Counted from the first letter of the stretch, positions 22,248 to 31,732 are shown. The stretch: 48,553 nt of DNA from Streptomyces populi (GCF_002911015.1 NZ_KZ626902.1:1-48553), one strand, 5' to 3'. Program-made: numbers and translations. The notes: generated from the letters alone by a model not told the origin.

Positions 22248-25200
22248 ATACGAACTCGCCAAGGAGTTCGGCGTGGAGAGCAAGGTCGTCATGGCCAAGC
22301 TCCAAGAACTCGGTGAATTCGTCCGTTCGGCGTCCTCGACGATCGAGGCGCCCGTCGTACGCAAACTGACAGATGCCCTCCAGCAGGGCAACGGTGGCGG
22401 CAAGCCCGCCCCCCGCAAGGCTGCCCCGGCCAAGCCGGGCGCCCCCTCCCCGACGCAGGCTGCCCGTCCGGCCGCCCCGCGCCCGGCGGCCCCGAAGCCG
22501 GCCGTGGCCGAGAAGCCCGCGGGCGGTCCGGTGACCCCGGCGACCCCGGGCCCGCGCCCGACTCCGGGTCCCAAGCCGGCCCCGAGGCCCGCTCCGGCGG
22601 CTCCGGCCCCGGCGGCGCCCGAGTTCACCGCGCCCCCGTCGGCGCCGGCCGCGCCGCAGACCCCCTCGGCCCCCGCCGCGGGTCCCCGTCCCGGCGCTCC
22701 GCGTCCGGGCGGCCAGGCCCCGCGTCCCGGTGCCCGTCCGGCCGGTCCCGGCCAGGGCGGCCAGGGCCGTGGTGACCGTCCCGAGCGCGGCGACCGTCAG
22801 GGCGCCCCGCGTCCGGGCGGCCAGGCTCCGCGTCCGGGTGCCCGTCCGGCCGGTCCCCGTCCGGGCAACAACCCGTTCACCTCCGGCGGCTCCACCGGCA
22901 TGGCGCGCCCGCAGGCGCCCCGTCCGGGCGGTGCCCGTCCCGGCCCCGGTGGCGGCGCGGGTGCTCCCGGTGGTCCGCGTCCCCAGGGACCGGGCGGCCA
23001 GGACCGTGCTCCCCGTCCCCAGGGCGGTCCCGGCGGCGCTCCGCGTCCGCAGGGCGGTCCGGGTGGTGCCCGTCCCACCCCGGGCGGCATGCCCCGTCCG
23101 CAGGCCCCGCGTCCCGGTGGCGGTCCGGGCGGTAACCGCCCGAACCCCGGCATGATGCCGCAGCGTCCGGCCGCGGGCAGCCCGCGTCCCGGCGGCGGCC
23201 CCGGTGGCCGTGGTCCCGGTGCAGGCGGTCGTCCCGGTGGTCCCGGTGGCGGCGGTCGTCCCGGCTTCGCCGGTCGTCCGGCCGGTCCCGGTGGCGGTGG
23301 CGGCGGTTTCGCCGGTCGTCCCGGTGGTCCCGGTGGCGGCGGCGGTCGTCCCGGCTTCGGCGGTCGTCCGGGTGGTCCCGGTGGCCGTGGTGGCACGCAG
23401 GGTGCGTTCGGCCGTCCCGGCGGTCCGGCGCGTCGTGGCCGCAAGTCGAAGCGGCAGAGGCGCCAGGAGTACGAGGCCATGCAGGCCCCGTCGGTCGGCG
23501 GCGTGATGCTGCCTCGCGGCAACGGACAGAGCGTCCGCCTGTCGCGCGGTGCCTCCCTCACCGACTTCGCGGAGAAGATCAACGCCAACCCGGCGTCGCT
23601 CGTCGCCGTGATGATGAACCTCGGCGAGATGGTCACTGCCACGCAGTCCGTCTCCGACGAGACCCTCCAGCTGCTCGCCGGCGAGATGAACTATGTCGTC
23701 GAGATCGTCAGCCCGGAGGAGGAGGACCGCGAGCTGCTCGAGTCCTTCGACATCGAGTTCGGCGAGGACGAGGGTGGCGAGGAGTTCCTCGTCGCGCGTC
23801 CGCCGGTCGTGACCGTCATGGGTCACGTCGACCACGGTAAGACCCGCCTCCTCGACACCATCCGCAAGACGAACGTCGTCGCGGGCGAGGCCGGCGGTAT
23901 CACCCAGCACATCGGTGCTTACCAGGTCACGACCTCGGTCAACGACGAAGAGCGCAGGATCACCTTCATCGACACCCCGGGTCACGAGGCGTTCACCGCC
24001 ATGCGTGCCCGTGGTGCCAAGTCGACCGACATCGCGATCCTCGTGGTGGCGGCCAACGACGGTGTGATGCCCCAGACGATCGAGGCGCTGAACCACGCCA
24101 AGGCGGCCGACGTGCCGATCGTGGTCGCGGTCAACAAGATCGACGTCGAGGGTGCCGACCCGACCAAGGTGCGCGGTCAGCTCACCGAGTTCGGTCTGGT
24201 GGCCGAGGAGTACGGCGGCGACACGATGTTCGTCGACATCTCCGCCAAGCAGGGTCTGAACATCGACCAGCTGCTCGAGGCCGTGGTCCTGACCGCGGAC
24301 GCCTCGCTCGACCTGCGGGCCAACCCGGAGCAGGACGCGCAGGGTATTGCGATCGAGTCCCACCTCGACCGCGGCCGCGGTGCCGTCGCGACCGTCCTGG
24401 TCCAGCGAGGCACCCTGCGGGTCGGCGACACCATGGTGGTCGGCGACGCGTACGGCCGTGTCCGCGCGATGCTCGACGACAAGGGCGAGAACGTGGAGGA
24501 GGCGGGTCCCTCGACCCCGGTCCTCGTCCTCGGTCTCACCAACGTCCCGGGCGCCGGCGACAACTTCCTCGTCGTCGACGAGGACCGCACGGCCCGTCAG
24601 ATCGCCGAGAAGCGCGCGGCGCGCGAGCGCAACGCCAACTTCGCCCGCCGGGGTGTCCGGTTCTCCCTGGAGAACCTGGACGAGGCCCTCAAGGCCGGTC
24701 TGGTGCAGGAACTCAACCTCATCATCAAGGGCGACGCGTCCGGTTCGGTGGAGGCCCTCGAGTCCTCGCTGCTCCAGCTCGACGTCGGCGACGAGGTCGA
24801 CATCCGCGTCCTGCACCGCGGTGTGGGTGCGGTCACCGAGTCCGACATCAACCTGGCGACCGGCTCCGACGCCATCGTCATCGGCTTCAACGTCCGGGCA
24901 GCCGGCCGTGCGCAGCAGATGGCGGAGCGCGAGGGCGTCGACGTCCGGTACTACTCGGTGATCTACCAGGCCATCGAGGAGATCGAGGCGGCCCTCAAGG
25001 GCATGCTCAAGCCGGAGTACGAGGAGGTCGAGCTCGGCACGGCGGAGATCCGCGAGGTCTTCAAGTCGTCCAAGCTGGGCAACATCGCCGGTGTCCTGGT
25101 CCGCTCGGGCGAGGTCAAGCGCAACACCAAGGCGCGCCTCATCCGCGACGGCAAGGTCATCGCGGAGAACCTCAACATCTCCGGTCTGCGTCGCTTCAAG

Positions 25201-25320
25201 GACGACGTCACCGAGATCCGCGAAGGCTTCGAGGGTGGTATCAACCTCGGAAACTTCAACGACATCAAGGTCGACGACGTCATCGCGACGTACGAGATGC
25301 GCGAGAAGCCGCGCTCGTAA
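22231..25320 (+). CDS. infB: Translation initiation factor IF2
   Basis: A 1029-residue IF2 starting at GTG 22231 (AAAAGGAG 4 nt upstream). The N-terminal IF2N domain (AKVRVYELAKEFGVESKVVMAKL) is followed by about 370 residues of Pro/Gly/Arg-rich low-complexity sequence built on GPRPGG/RPGGPGG units, which is typical of actinobacteria. The GTPase domain begins with GHVDHGKT (residues 531-538), then FIDTPGHEAFT, NKIDV and a SAK motif; the later domains include IIKGDASGSVEAL and the C-terminal fMet-tRNA-binding domain. It brings fMet-tRNA to the 30S subunit. Its leader carries minicistrons and alternative hairpins. Confidence 0.97.
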   Translation: MAKVRVYELAKEFGVESKVVMAKLQELGEFVRSASSTIEAPVVRKLTDALQQGNGGGKPAPRKAAPAKPGAPSPTQAARPAAPRPAAPKPAVAEKPAGGPVTPATPGPRPTPGPKPAPRPAPAAPAPAAPEFTAPPSAPAAPQTPSAPAAGPRPGAPRPGGQAPRPGARPAGPGQGGQGRGDRPERGDRQGAPRPGGQAPRPGARPAGPRPGNNPFTSGGSTGMARPQAPRPGGARPGPGGGAGAPGGPRPQGPGGQDRAPRPQGGPGGAPRPQGGPGGARPTPGGMPRPQAPRPGGGPGGNRPNPGMMPQRPAAGSPRPGGGPGGRGPGAGGRPGGPGGGGRPGFAGRPAGPGGGGGGFAGRPGGPGGGGGRPGFGGRPGGPGGRGGTQGAFGRPGGPARRGRKSKRQRRQEYEAMQAPSVGGVMLPRGNGQSVRLSRGASLTDFAEKINANPASLVAVMMNLGEMVTATQSVSDETLQLLAGEMNYVVEIVSPEEEDRELLESFDIEFGEDEGGEEFLVARPPVVTVMGHVDHGKTRLLDTIRKTNVVAGEAGGITQHIGAYQVTTSVNDEERRITFIDTPGHEAFTAMRARGAKSTDIAILVVAANDGVMPQTIEALNHAKAADVPIVVAVNKIDVEGADPTKVRGQLTEFGLVAEEYGGDTMFVDISAKQGLNIDQLLEAVVLTADASLDLRANPEQDAQGIAIESHLDRGRGAVATVLVQRGTLRVGDTMVVGDAYGRVRAMLDDKGENVEEAGPSTPVLVLGLTNVPGAGDNFLVVDEDRTARQIAEKRAARERNANFARRGVRFSLENLDEALKAGLVQELNLIIKGDASGSVEALESSLLQLDVGDEVDIRVLHRGVGAVTESDINLATGSDAIVIGFNVRAAGRAQQMAEREGVDVRYYSVIYQAIEEIEAALKGMLKPEYEEVELGTAEIREVFKSSKLGNIAGVLVRSGEVKRNTKARLIRDGKVIAENLNISGLRRFKDDVTEIREGFEGGINLGNFNDIKVDDVIATYEMREKPRS
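22690..23420 (+). repeat. Degenerate in-frame repeat coding GPRPGG / GRPGGPGG in infB
   Basis: Repeated CGTCCCGGTGGTCCCGGTGGC-like blocks encode the disordered linker of IF2. Unit lengths vary, so copy number is likely to differ between strains. Confidence 0.75.
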
Positions 25321-25328
25321 AGCGGTTC

Positions 25329-25375
25329 CCAGGCTGGCCGGCGGTGAGCAGTCACCGCCGGCCAGCCTGGCTTTT
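25329..25375 (+). terminator. Strong terminator of the nusA-infB operon
   Basis: Perfect 19-bp stem (25329-25347 with 25352-25370), GCAG tetraloop, followed by CTTTTG. One of few sites here with a T tract; it separates infB from the DUF503-rbfA-truB genes. Confidence 0.88.
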
Positions 25376-25382
25376 GCGAGAC

Positions 25383-25427
25383 CACGCGATTCCCCGCGTC
25401 CCTCCCCGGGGCGCGGGGAATCGCGTG
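25383..25427 (+). terminator. Second hairpin after infB
   Basis: Perfect 16-bp arms (25383-25398 with 25412-25427) and a 13-nt loop, 8 nt beyond the first terminator. The right arm GGGGCGCGGGGAAT is related to the interspersed repeats at 13867 and 13991. Confidence 0.65.
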
Positions 25428-25536
25428 ACCGGCCCCAACCGGCCCCACGGCCGGCCGGGGTGGCGGTCACCCGCCCGGCGTACGGCCGGGGCCCGGAAAC
25501 CCCGTCGAGCGGGCCGACGGTTCGTTGTACGGTTCT

Positions 25537-25590
25537 GATGTCCCTGCCAAGCGCATTGGCAGGCCGTCTACCCCGTACCGGCGGGACATC
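25537..25590 (+). promoter_or_regulatory. Structured leader before the DUF503 gene
   Basis: GATGTCCC (25537-25544) pairs with GGGACATC (25583-25590). Inside lie TGCCAA-GCGCA-TTGGCA (25545-25561) and a weaker GCCG/CGGC stem (25563-25582), giving a three-way junction that ends 9 nt before the ATG at 25600. Confidence 0.45.
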
Positions 25591-25599
25591 CGGTTACAC

Positions 25600-25893
25600 A
25601 TGTATGTGGGGACGCTGTCCTTCGATCTGCTCCTCGGCGACGTTCACTCGCTCAAGGAGAAACGCTCTCTCGTCCGGCCGATCGTCGCCGAACTCCAGCG
25701 GAAGTACGCGGTGAGTGCCGCCGAGACGGGCAACCAGGACCTTCACCGCAGGGCGGAGATCGGCCTGGCGGTGGTCTCCGGGGACCACCGGCACCTGACC
25801 GACGTACTGGACCGGTGCGAACGGCTGGTCGCGGGGCGGCCGGAGGTGGAACTGCTGTCGGTACGACGCAGGCTCCACAGCGACGAAGACTGA
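25600..25893 (+). CDS. DUF503 (YlxP family) protein
   Basis: A 97-residue protein with the family opening MYVGTLSFDLLLGDVHSLKEKRSLVRPIV and the later DLHRRAEIGLAVVSGD and EVELLSVRR. The ATG at 25600 matches the family start; an in-frame extension to 25525 would translate through the leader structure. YlxP-like proteins sit beside infB/rbfA in many Gram-positives and are thought to help ribosome assembly; the molecular function is not settled. It is followed 43 bp later by rbfA. Confidence 0.85.
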   Translation: MYVGTLSFDLLLGDVHSLKEKRSLVRPIVAELQRKYAVSAAETGNQDLHRRAEIGLAVVSGDHRHLTDVLDRCERLVAGRPEVELLSVRRRLHSDED

Positions 25894-25936
25894 CGAAGAC
25901 CGACGCAACACGCAAGGCGAAGAAGGAGACGGACCA

Positions 25937-26386
25937 GTGGCCGACAACGCGCGGGCGAAGAGGCTGGCGGACCTCATCCGAGAGGTGGTGGCCCAGAAGC
26001 TGCAGCGCGGGATCAAGGACCCGCGGCTCGGCACTCACGTCACCATCACGGACACCCGGGTCACCGGGGACCTCCGGGAGGCCACCGTCTTCTACACGGT
26101 GTACGGGGACGACGAGACGCGCGCCGAGGCGGCCGCGGGCCTGGAGAGCGCCAAGGGCGTGCTCCGCTCGGCCGTCGGCGCGGCGGCGGGCGTGAAGTTC
26201 ACGCCGACGCTGACGTTCGTCGCGGACGCCCTCCCGGACACCGCCAGGACCATCGAGGACCTGCTCGACAAGGCACGGGCCTCGGACGCGAAGGTGCGCG
26301 AGGTCTCGGCCGGCGCGGCCTTCGCGGGCGACGCGGACCCGTACAAGAAGCCGGGCGAGGACGACGAGGACGACTCGGCTCGATGA
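25937..26386 (+). CDS. rbfA: Ribosome-binding factor A
   Basis: A 149-residue 30S maturation factor starting at GTG 25937 after AAGGAGAC. The KH-like core shows RAKRLADLIREVVAQKLQ, IKDPRLGTHVTITDTRVTGDLREATVFYTV and LTFVADALPDTARTIEDLLDKA. An acidic tail (GEDDEDDSAR) follows. The stop overlaps truB (ATGA), so the two are coupled. Confidence 0.96.
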   Translation: MADNARAKRLADLIREVVAQKLQRGIKDPRLGTHVTITDTRVTGDLREATVFYTVYGDDETRAEAAAGLESAKGVLRSAVGAAAGVKFTPTLTFVADALPDTARTIEDLLDKARASDAKVREVSAGAAFAGDADPYKKPGEDDEDDSAR

Positions 26387-27288
26387 CGCAGAAGACCAAA
26401 ACGCCCGACGGGCTTGTCATCGTCGACAAGCCGTCGGGCTTCACCTCGCACGACGTGGTCGCCAAGATGCGCGGGATCGCCAGGACCCGCCGGGTCGGCC
26501 ACGCCGGCACCCTCGACCCCATGGCGACGGGCGTTCTCGTCCTCGGCGTCGAGAAGGCCACCAAGCTCCTCGGGCACCTCGCGCTCACCGAGAAGGAGTA
26601 CCTCGGCACGATCCGGCTCGGCCAGAACACGCTGACCGACGACGCCGAGGGCGAGATCACCTCCTCCACGGACGCCTCCGGCGTCAAGCGCGACGCGATC
26701 GACGCCGGGGTGGCCAAGCTGACCGGCGCCATCATGCAGGTGCCGTCCAAGGTCAGCGCCATCAAGATCGACGGAGTGCGCTCGTACAAGAGGGCGCGCG
26801 AGGGCGAGGAGTTCGAGATCCCGGCCCGCCCGGTGACCATCTCGTCGTTCACGGTGTACGACATCCGTGACGCGGTCGCCGAGGACGGCACCCCGGTGCT
26901 CGACCTCGTCGTCTCCGTCGTCTGCTCGTCCGGGACGTACATCCGGGCGATCGCCCGCGACCTCGGCGCGGACCTGGGCGTCGGCGGTCACCTCACGGCC
27001 CTGCGCCGCACCCGCGTCGGCCCCTACAAGCTGGACTCCGCGCGCACCCTCGACCAGCTCCAGGAGGAGCTGACGGTGATGCCGCTCGCGGAGGCGGCCG
27101 CGGCCGCGTTCCCGCGCTGGGACGTGGACTCCAAGCGGGCCCGGCTGCTGCTCAACGGCGTCCGGCTCGAGATGCCCGACGAGTACGCGGGCGAGGGCAC
27201 CGTGGCGGTCTTCGGTCCCGAGGGCCAGTTCCTCGCGCTGGTGGAGGAACAGAAGGGCAAGGCTAAGAGCCTGGCCGTCTTCGCCTGA
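26383..27288 (+). CDS. truB: tRNA pseudouridine-55 synthase
   Basis: A 301-residue enzyme that makes pseudouridine 55 in the T-loop of tRNAs. The catalytic segment VGHAGTLDPMATGVLVLG holds Asp45; KEYLGTIRLGQ, QVPSKVSAIKIDGVRSYKRAREG and CSSGTYIRAIARDLG are all intact. The C-terminal part is the actinobacterial PUA-like extension (LLLNGVRLEMPDEYAG). It overlaps rbfA by 4 nt and ends the translation cluster. Confidence 0.96.
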   Translation: MTQKTKTPDGLVIVDKPSGFTSHDVVAKMRGIARTRRVGHAGTLDPMATGVLVLGVEKATKLLGHLALTEKEYLGTIRLGQNTLTDDAEGEITSSTDASGVKRDAIDAGVAKLTGAIMQVPSKVSAIKIDGVRSYKRAREGEEFEIPARPVTISSFTVYDIRDAVAEDGTPVLDLVVSVVCSSGTYIRAIARDLGADLGVGGHLTALRRTRVGPYKLDSARTLDQLQEELTVMPLAEAAAAAFPRWDVDSKRARLLLNGVRLEMPDEYAGEGTVAVFGPEGQFLALVEEQKGKAKSLAVFA

Positions 27289-27291
27289 GCA

Positions 27292-27316
27292 CCGCGCGCC
27301 CCAGCGGGGCGCGCGG
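27292..27316 (+). terminator. truB terminator
   Basis: Perfect 11-bp CCGCGCGCCCC / GGGGCGCGCGG stem with an AGC loop, 3 nt after the truB stop. Confidence 0.75.
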
Positions 27317-27554
27317 CCGGGCGGACACACGCCCGTGGAGCGGCGGGAACGGGGCCTCGTGCCCGCCGCTCGACGGTCCCCCCTCGGTTCCCCCACCCAA
27401 GGGTGTATCCATCCGACCTGCCGTATTCACCCCATCGGGCGGGCGCTCGGAGTGAACCAGGGGAGTAGAAGGGGGCGCTTTTCCCTCACGATCTGTCCCG
27501 CTGATCAACTCGCCCCTACCGTCGGATCAAGGAGCACGGCGGGGAGGTTCGAGT

Positions 27555-30500
27555 ATGGCGGGGCGAGGCCCGCGGACCGGGAACGAAGAGGCGGCGGACG
27601 GTGCCGGACGGGCGGGGGACGACGCCCTCGTACGCGTCTGTGATCCGGCGGGCCGTCCGCGCGGCACGGGTTTCGCGGCCGATCACCACGGCACCGTGAT
27701 CACCGCTCACGAGGCGGTCGACGGCCTGGACCGGTTCGTCCTGCACGCCCCCGGCGACCGCACCTGCGTGCTGGGCGCCGACGCCGTCACCCCGCTGCCC
27801 GAGCTCGGTCTGGCCCTCGTACGCACCGAAGGCCTCGGTCTCGTCCCGCTCCCCGTCACCGTGCGGGACCACGTCGCGACCGGCACGTACGTCAGGCTCG
27901 CCGCGGGCGGCTGGCGCGAGGCGCGCGTGCTGGGTTCCTCCGCCGTGACCCACGCGGCCGTCGGCCGCACCCATCTCCTCGGCGACGCACTGGAGTTGGC
28001 GATCGGAACGGCGGGCGCCGACGCGCTCAGGCCCGGCGGCGGAGCGGCCGGGGGACCGGTCCTCGACGCCGGCACCGGCGCCGTGGTGGCCGTCATCGGC
28101 ACCGCCCTGTCCGCCCGCACCCCGGACGGCGCCGGGCCGGGGGAGGACCCGGCGGGCCGTCGGGTGCCCGGCTTCGCCGTCCCCCTGCGGAGCGCCGCGG
28201 GGCCGCTCGCCGAGCTGCTGGCCCGCAACGCGGCCACCGTGCCCGCCTACGGCGCCGATCTGAACCTCGCGGGCGCGCTGGAACTCACCGCGACCTCGGT
28301 CGGCTCGGACGGACCCCGTCCACCGGTCCCGCCCGCGGCCGCGGGCGCGTACCCCGGGATCGTCGAACGGGCCGGTGTGGTCAGGGAGTTCGCGGCCTTC
28401 GAGAGTGGCCCGGCCCTCGTCCTCGGACTCGTCGGCCCGCCCGGAAGCGGCCGTACGACGGAACTGGCCGCCCTCGCCGCCCGCCGCCTCTACCGCCCCG
28501 AACCGGCTCCCACCCTGTGGCTGCGCGGCGCCGACCTCCGCGCCGACGACACCTCGGTGGCGGACGCGGCGACGCGTGCCCTGGAGCGCGCCGGACGGAT
28601 CGTGGCCGCGTCCCGGCGCGGCCCCGGGGAGACCGGGACGGCGGCCGCGCGGCGGTCCCGGGCCGAGACGAGCGTCCTGCCCCCCGAGGGGTACGGCGGC
28701 GAACTCGGCGACATCGCGCCGGACCGCCTGGCCGTCCCCGCCCGCGCCGCGGGCCGTCCCCTGCTGCTCCTCCTCGACGGCCCCGAGGAGATGCCCCCCG
28801 AACTCGCCCACCGCCTCCCGGCCTGGACCGGGGAGACGGCCGCCTGGCTGACGGAGACCGGCACCCGGCTCGTGGTCGGCTGCCGGGCGGAGTACTGGGA
28901 ACGGGCCGGGGCGGAATTCCCGGTGCCGCTGCTGCACCGCCCGACGGCCCACCGGGGAGAGTGGTGGACACCGGACGAGACCGGACAGCCGCCGTCGGAC
29001 GCCTGGCGTCGCCCGGTGGAGGAACTCGGCGGCCCGGTGGCCGCCCACCGGAACGTGCGGATGCCGGCGGAAGCGGGCCGGGAACCGGCGCCGGATGCCG
29101 GAGGGCGGCCGCTCCCGGCCACGGACGGGGCCCTGCCCGCCTGTCTGCCGCTCGGTGACCTGACCGAGAAGGAGGGGCGGCGGGCGCGGGCCCGGGCCGG
29201 GATCCCGGAAGGGGCCCTCGTGCCGGCCGACGCCCGCCACCCCCTGGTGCTGTGGCTGCTCTCCGAGGTGAGGGCCGCGCCCGTGGACCTGCCGGCCGGA
29301 CAACTCGACCGCGACGACGTGTTCGCCGCCCACCTCGACCTCATGTGCCTGCGCGTCGCGGTCCGGCTCGCCGCCGCGAACGGACTGGGCGGCACCGCCG
29401 TGCGCCGGCTCGCCGCCCGTGTCTCCGGCCAGGTGCACGAAGCCGCCCGGCGCTGCCTGGGCCCCGGACAGGGCCAACTGGACCGGGCCGCCTTCGAGGA
29501 CGTCTTCCCCTGGGGCCCCGCCCGGGGACGCCTCGCGGGCATCACCGGCTGGGCGTCCGCCGTCCTCACCGAAGGCCTCCTCGTCCCCGCCGGCGACGGT
29601 TACCGCTTCGTCCACGAGGAACTCGCCGACTGGATCCAGGGCGCCCACCTCGACCTGGACCCGGCGCTGGACAGCCTGGTCCACCGCGGGCGCGGCACAC
29701 CCGGCACCGGCTCCGGGCGCGCGGAGAGCACGGCCCCCGGCCGCCGGCCCGCCCGCCGCGGCCGGTCCGCCTCGCCCGACACCGGGACCCACGGCTCCGG
29801 GAACCTCGCCTCCGGGGCGGACACCCTCCCCGTCCCCCGGCACAGGATCGGTCCCGTCGTCGAGGCCCTGCTCCTGCCGGCCCGCCGACAGGCCACCGCC
29901 GAACTGGCCTTCCGTCTGGAGGACCTCGTCCACGCGGTCGACGATCTGCTGCCCGAGGCACCCGAACGGCTCGCCGCCGCCCACGACACCCGGCCGGCCG
30001 CCTCGCCGGGCGACCCCCTCTGGTGGGCCACCCGTCTCTGCGCCACCGTCCTGCTCCGCGTGCCCGACGCGACCCCGTACATCAGCACGCTGCGGCTGCT
30101 CACCGAGCGGATCGTGGAGTGGCGGCGGCAGGGCAGGGCCGTACCGGCGGAGTTCGGTCCGGCCTTCTGGGTGGCGCTGCCCGTCCCGGACGCGGAACGC
30201 TTCGACCTGCTCAGGCGTCTGGTGGCCGCCGACCCCCGCCGGGTCCCGGCGGCCGAGCCCCCGCATCACGATGAGGCCCTCGCCGCCCCACGTCATCTCG
30301 ACACCGTCTCCCGCCTCCTCGCCGCCGACCCCATCGCCGTGCACCGCCATCTCACCGGCTGGTTCGACGACGAGCGGCCCCTCCCCGCGACACCGGACGC
30401 GACCGTGGCGACGGCCGCGCAGGCACTGCTGTACGCACACCGGCGGCGTGCCCCCGACGACCTGACCGAGGCACTGCTGGCCGGAGCGCACCAGCGGGGC

Positions 30501-31499
30501 GACGAACTGCTGGCCGTGCTGGCCGAGGAGGAGCCGTCGGCCGTGTGCCGGGCGGTCGACCGGTGGGCGCGGGACGAACGGCCGGCACGGTGGGCGGCGG
30601 CGGTCACCCACGGGCTGCGGGCGGCACCGTTCGCGGCCACCCCGGCCGACCGCGAGCTGTTGCGTCACGCCGCCCTCATCCTGCTCGCCCGTCCCGCCGA
30701 CCAGGCGCCGCACGGCGGAGCGCTCGGCATCCTCGTGCAGGACCCGCTCACGCGTGCCCGCTGTCTGCCGCGGGCCCTGGAGCACTTCGCGGCCGACGAC
30801 TCCCGGCTGCCCCCGAACGCGCTGGCCGCCGCGCTCACCACCGACCCGGAGCCCGTGCTCGCCGCCTTCCGCGACCGACTGCGGCGGCTCGGTCCCGACA
30901 CGGCCGAACTGCTGAGCGCCCTCGCCGACGTCACCACCCCCGCGCTGGCCCGCCCTGTCGCCGCGCTGGTGCGGGAGACCGTGGAGCTGTGGCCCGGGGT
31001 CGCCGCGTACATGGCCGCGGACGTGGACCGGCGCATCGACCACGGAAAAGCCCGCCAAGGAATGCTGTTCCCCCTGGTCAGCGGTCTGCTGGAGAGCGGA
31101 GGCACACCGGTGCGGACGGCACTCGCCCAGATCCTCGCGGAGCCGGGGGACAAGGCGTCGGACCCGCTGCGGCGCGAGCTGCTCGATCTGCTGCTGGCGC
31201 ACGAGCGGGACCCGGCCGTTCTCGGCACCGTGCTGAGGGCCGCCGCCGACGGCCTCGACCGCAGGGGCGAGGCACCCACCCGCGAGCTGGTGCGGCGCGT
31301 CGGACTCCTCCTCGCCCGCACACCGGCCGGGGCCCTCGCCTTCGACCGGGGCCTGGCCGACCTGGCCCGGCGTGTTCCGGGCTTCGCCACCCTGGTGGCC
31401 CGCTGGGTCACCGGCACCCCCGGGGAGTGGTCCGTCCTGGTCGGCCCCGGCACCCGCCACACGATCGAGGACCTGGCCGGGGCGAGGGCTCCCGCCTGA
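27555..31499 (+). CDS. Trypsin-fold (inactive) / STAND-like P-loop NTPase fusion protein
   Basis: A 1314-residue protein with GGGGAGG 7 nt before the ATG. Residues 20-215 resemble a trypsin-like protease: GTGFAADHHGTVITAHEAV gives the His position (His52), but the Asp position in ELGLALVR is Gly85 and the nucleophile motif GDSGGP reads GAAGGP (Ala165), so it should not cut peptides. Residues ~275-470 look like a STAND-type NTPase: Walker A GPPGSGRT (294-301), Walker B RPLLLLLDGPEE (about 400-411) and a sensor-like RLVVGCRAEYWE. A winged-helix-like YRFVHEELADWIQ follows near 675, then about 550 residues of helical, repeat-like sequence. No membrane segment. It stands alone between truB and ribF. 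The role is unknown; signalling or defence is inferred from the architecture. Confidence 0.7.
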   Translation: MAGRGPRTGNEEAADGAGRAGDDALVRVCDPAGRPRGTGFAADHHGTVITAHEAVDGLDRFVLHAPGDRTCVLGADAVTPLPELGLALVRTEGLGLVPLPVTVRDHVATGTYVRLAAGGWREARVLGSSAVTHAAVGRTHLLGDALELAIGTAGADALRPGGGAAGGPVLDAGTGAVVAVIGTALSARTPDGAGPGEDPAGRRVPGFAVPLRSAAGPLAELLARNAATVPAYGADLNLAGALELTATSVGSDGPRPPVPPAAAGAYPGIVERAGVVREFAAFESGPALVLGLVGPPGSGRTTELAALAARRLYRPEPAPTLWLRGADLRADDTSVADAATRALERAGRIVAASRRGPGETGTAAARRSRAETSVLPPEGYGGELGDIAPDRLAVPARAAGRPLLLLLDGPEEMPPELAHRLPAWTGETAAWLTETGTRLVVGCRAEYWERAGAEFPVPLLHRPTAHRGEWWTPDETGQPPSDAWRRPVEELGGPVAAHRNVRMPAEAGREPAPDAGGRPLPATDGALPACLPLGDLTEKEGRRARARAGIPEGALVPADARHPLVLWLLSEVRAAPVDLPAGQLDRDDVFAAHLDLMCLRVAVRLAAANGLGGTAVRRLAARVSGQVHEAARRCLGPGQGQLDRAAFEDVFPWGPARGRLAGITGWASAVLTEGLLVPAGDGYRFVHEELADWIQGAHLDLDPALDSLVHRGRGTPGTGSGRAESTAPGRRPARRGRSASPDTGTHGSGNLASGADTLPVPRHRIGPVVEALLLPARRQATAELAFRLEDLVHAVDDLLPEAPERLAAAHDTRPAASPGDPLWWATRLCATVLLRVPDATPYISTLRLLTERIVEWRRQGRAVPAEFGPAFWVALPVPDAERFDLLRRLVAADPRRVPAAEPPHHDEALAAPRHLDTVSRLLAADPIAVHRHLTGWFDDERPLPATPDATVATAAQALLYAHRRRAPDDLTEALLAGAHQRGDELLAVLAEEEPSAVCRAVDRWARDERPARWAAAVTHGLRAAPFAATPADRELLRHAALILLARPADQAPHGGALGILVQDPLTRARCLPRALEHFAADDSRLPPNALAAALTTDPEPVLAAFRDRLRRLGPDTAELLSALADVTTPALARPVAALVRETVELWPGVAAYMAADVDRRIDHGKARQGMLFPLVSGLLESGGTPVRTALAQILAEPGDKASDPLRRELLDLLLAHERDPAVLGTVLRAAADGLDRRGEAPTRELVRRVGLLLARTPAGALAFDRGLADLARRVPGFATLVARWVTGTPGEWSVLVGPGTRHTIEDLAGARAPA

Positions 31500-31732
31500 A
31501 CCACGCCCGCGTACAACCGGCCCCCGCACCGCACCGGACCCCCGTCGCGCGCCACGCCGGACCCCGCGTCGGGTCCGGCACCGCGCACCCCGTCGAACTC
31601 GGCGCCGCGTTCCACGGCGCTGAGCGATCGGTCACAGCCCGATGCCGATGCAAGCCGAGAGCGCACGGCATGGCACCCTTAGAGCTGCGAATAAGGCAAT
31701 CACGGACACGGGTTCGACAAGGAGCGGTCACA

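Noticed and set aside
22057..25470. 1137-residue open frame antisense to infB
   Set aside because: Ala/Gly/Arg/Thr-rich translation generated by GC codon bias opposite the real IF2 gene; no ribosome site or family motifs.
25525..25599. N-terminal extension of the DUF503 protein
   Set aside because: The family begins at MYVGTL (25600); the extension would be read through the leader inverted repeats.
27516..31529. 1337-residue open frame antisense to the trypsin/STAND gene
   Set aside because: Frame-shadow of a high-GC gene. The plus strand has the P-loop and protease-fold motifs and a good ribosome site.
31500..31732. FMN riboswitch before ribF
   Set aside because: I looked for the conserved RFN-element cores in the 233-bp gap and did not find them.
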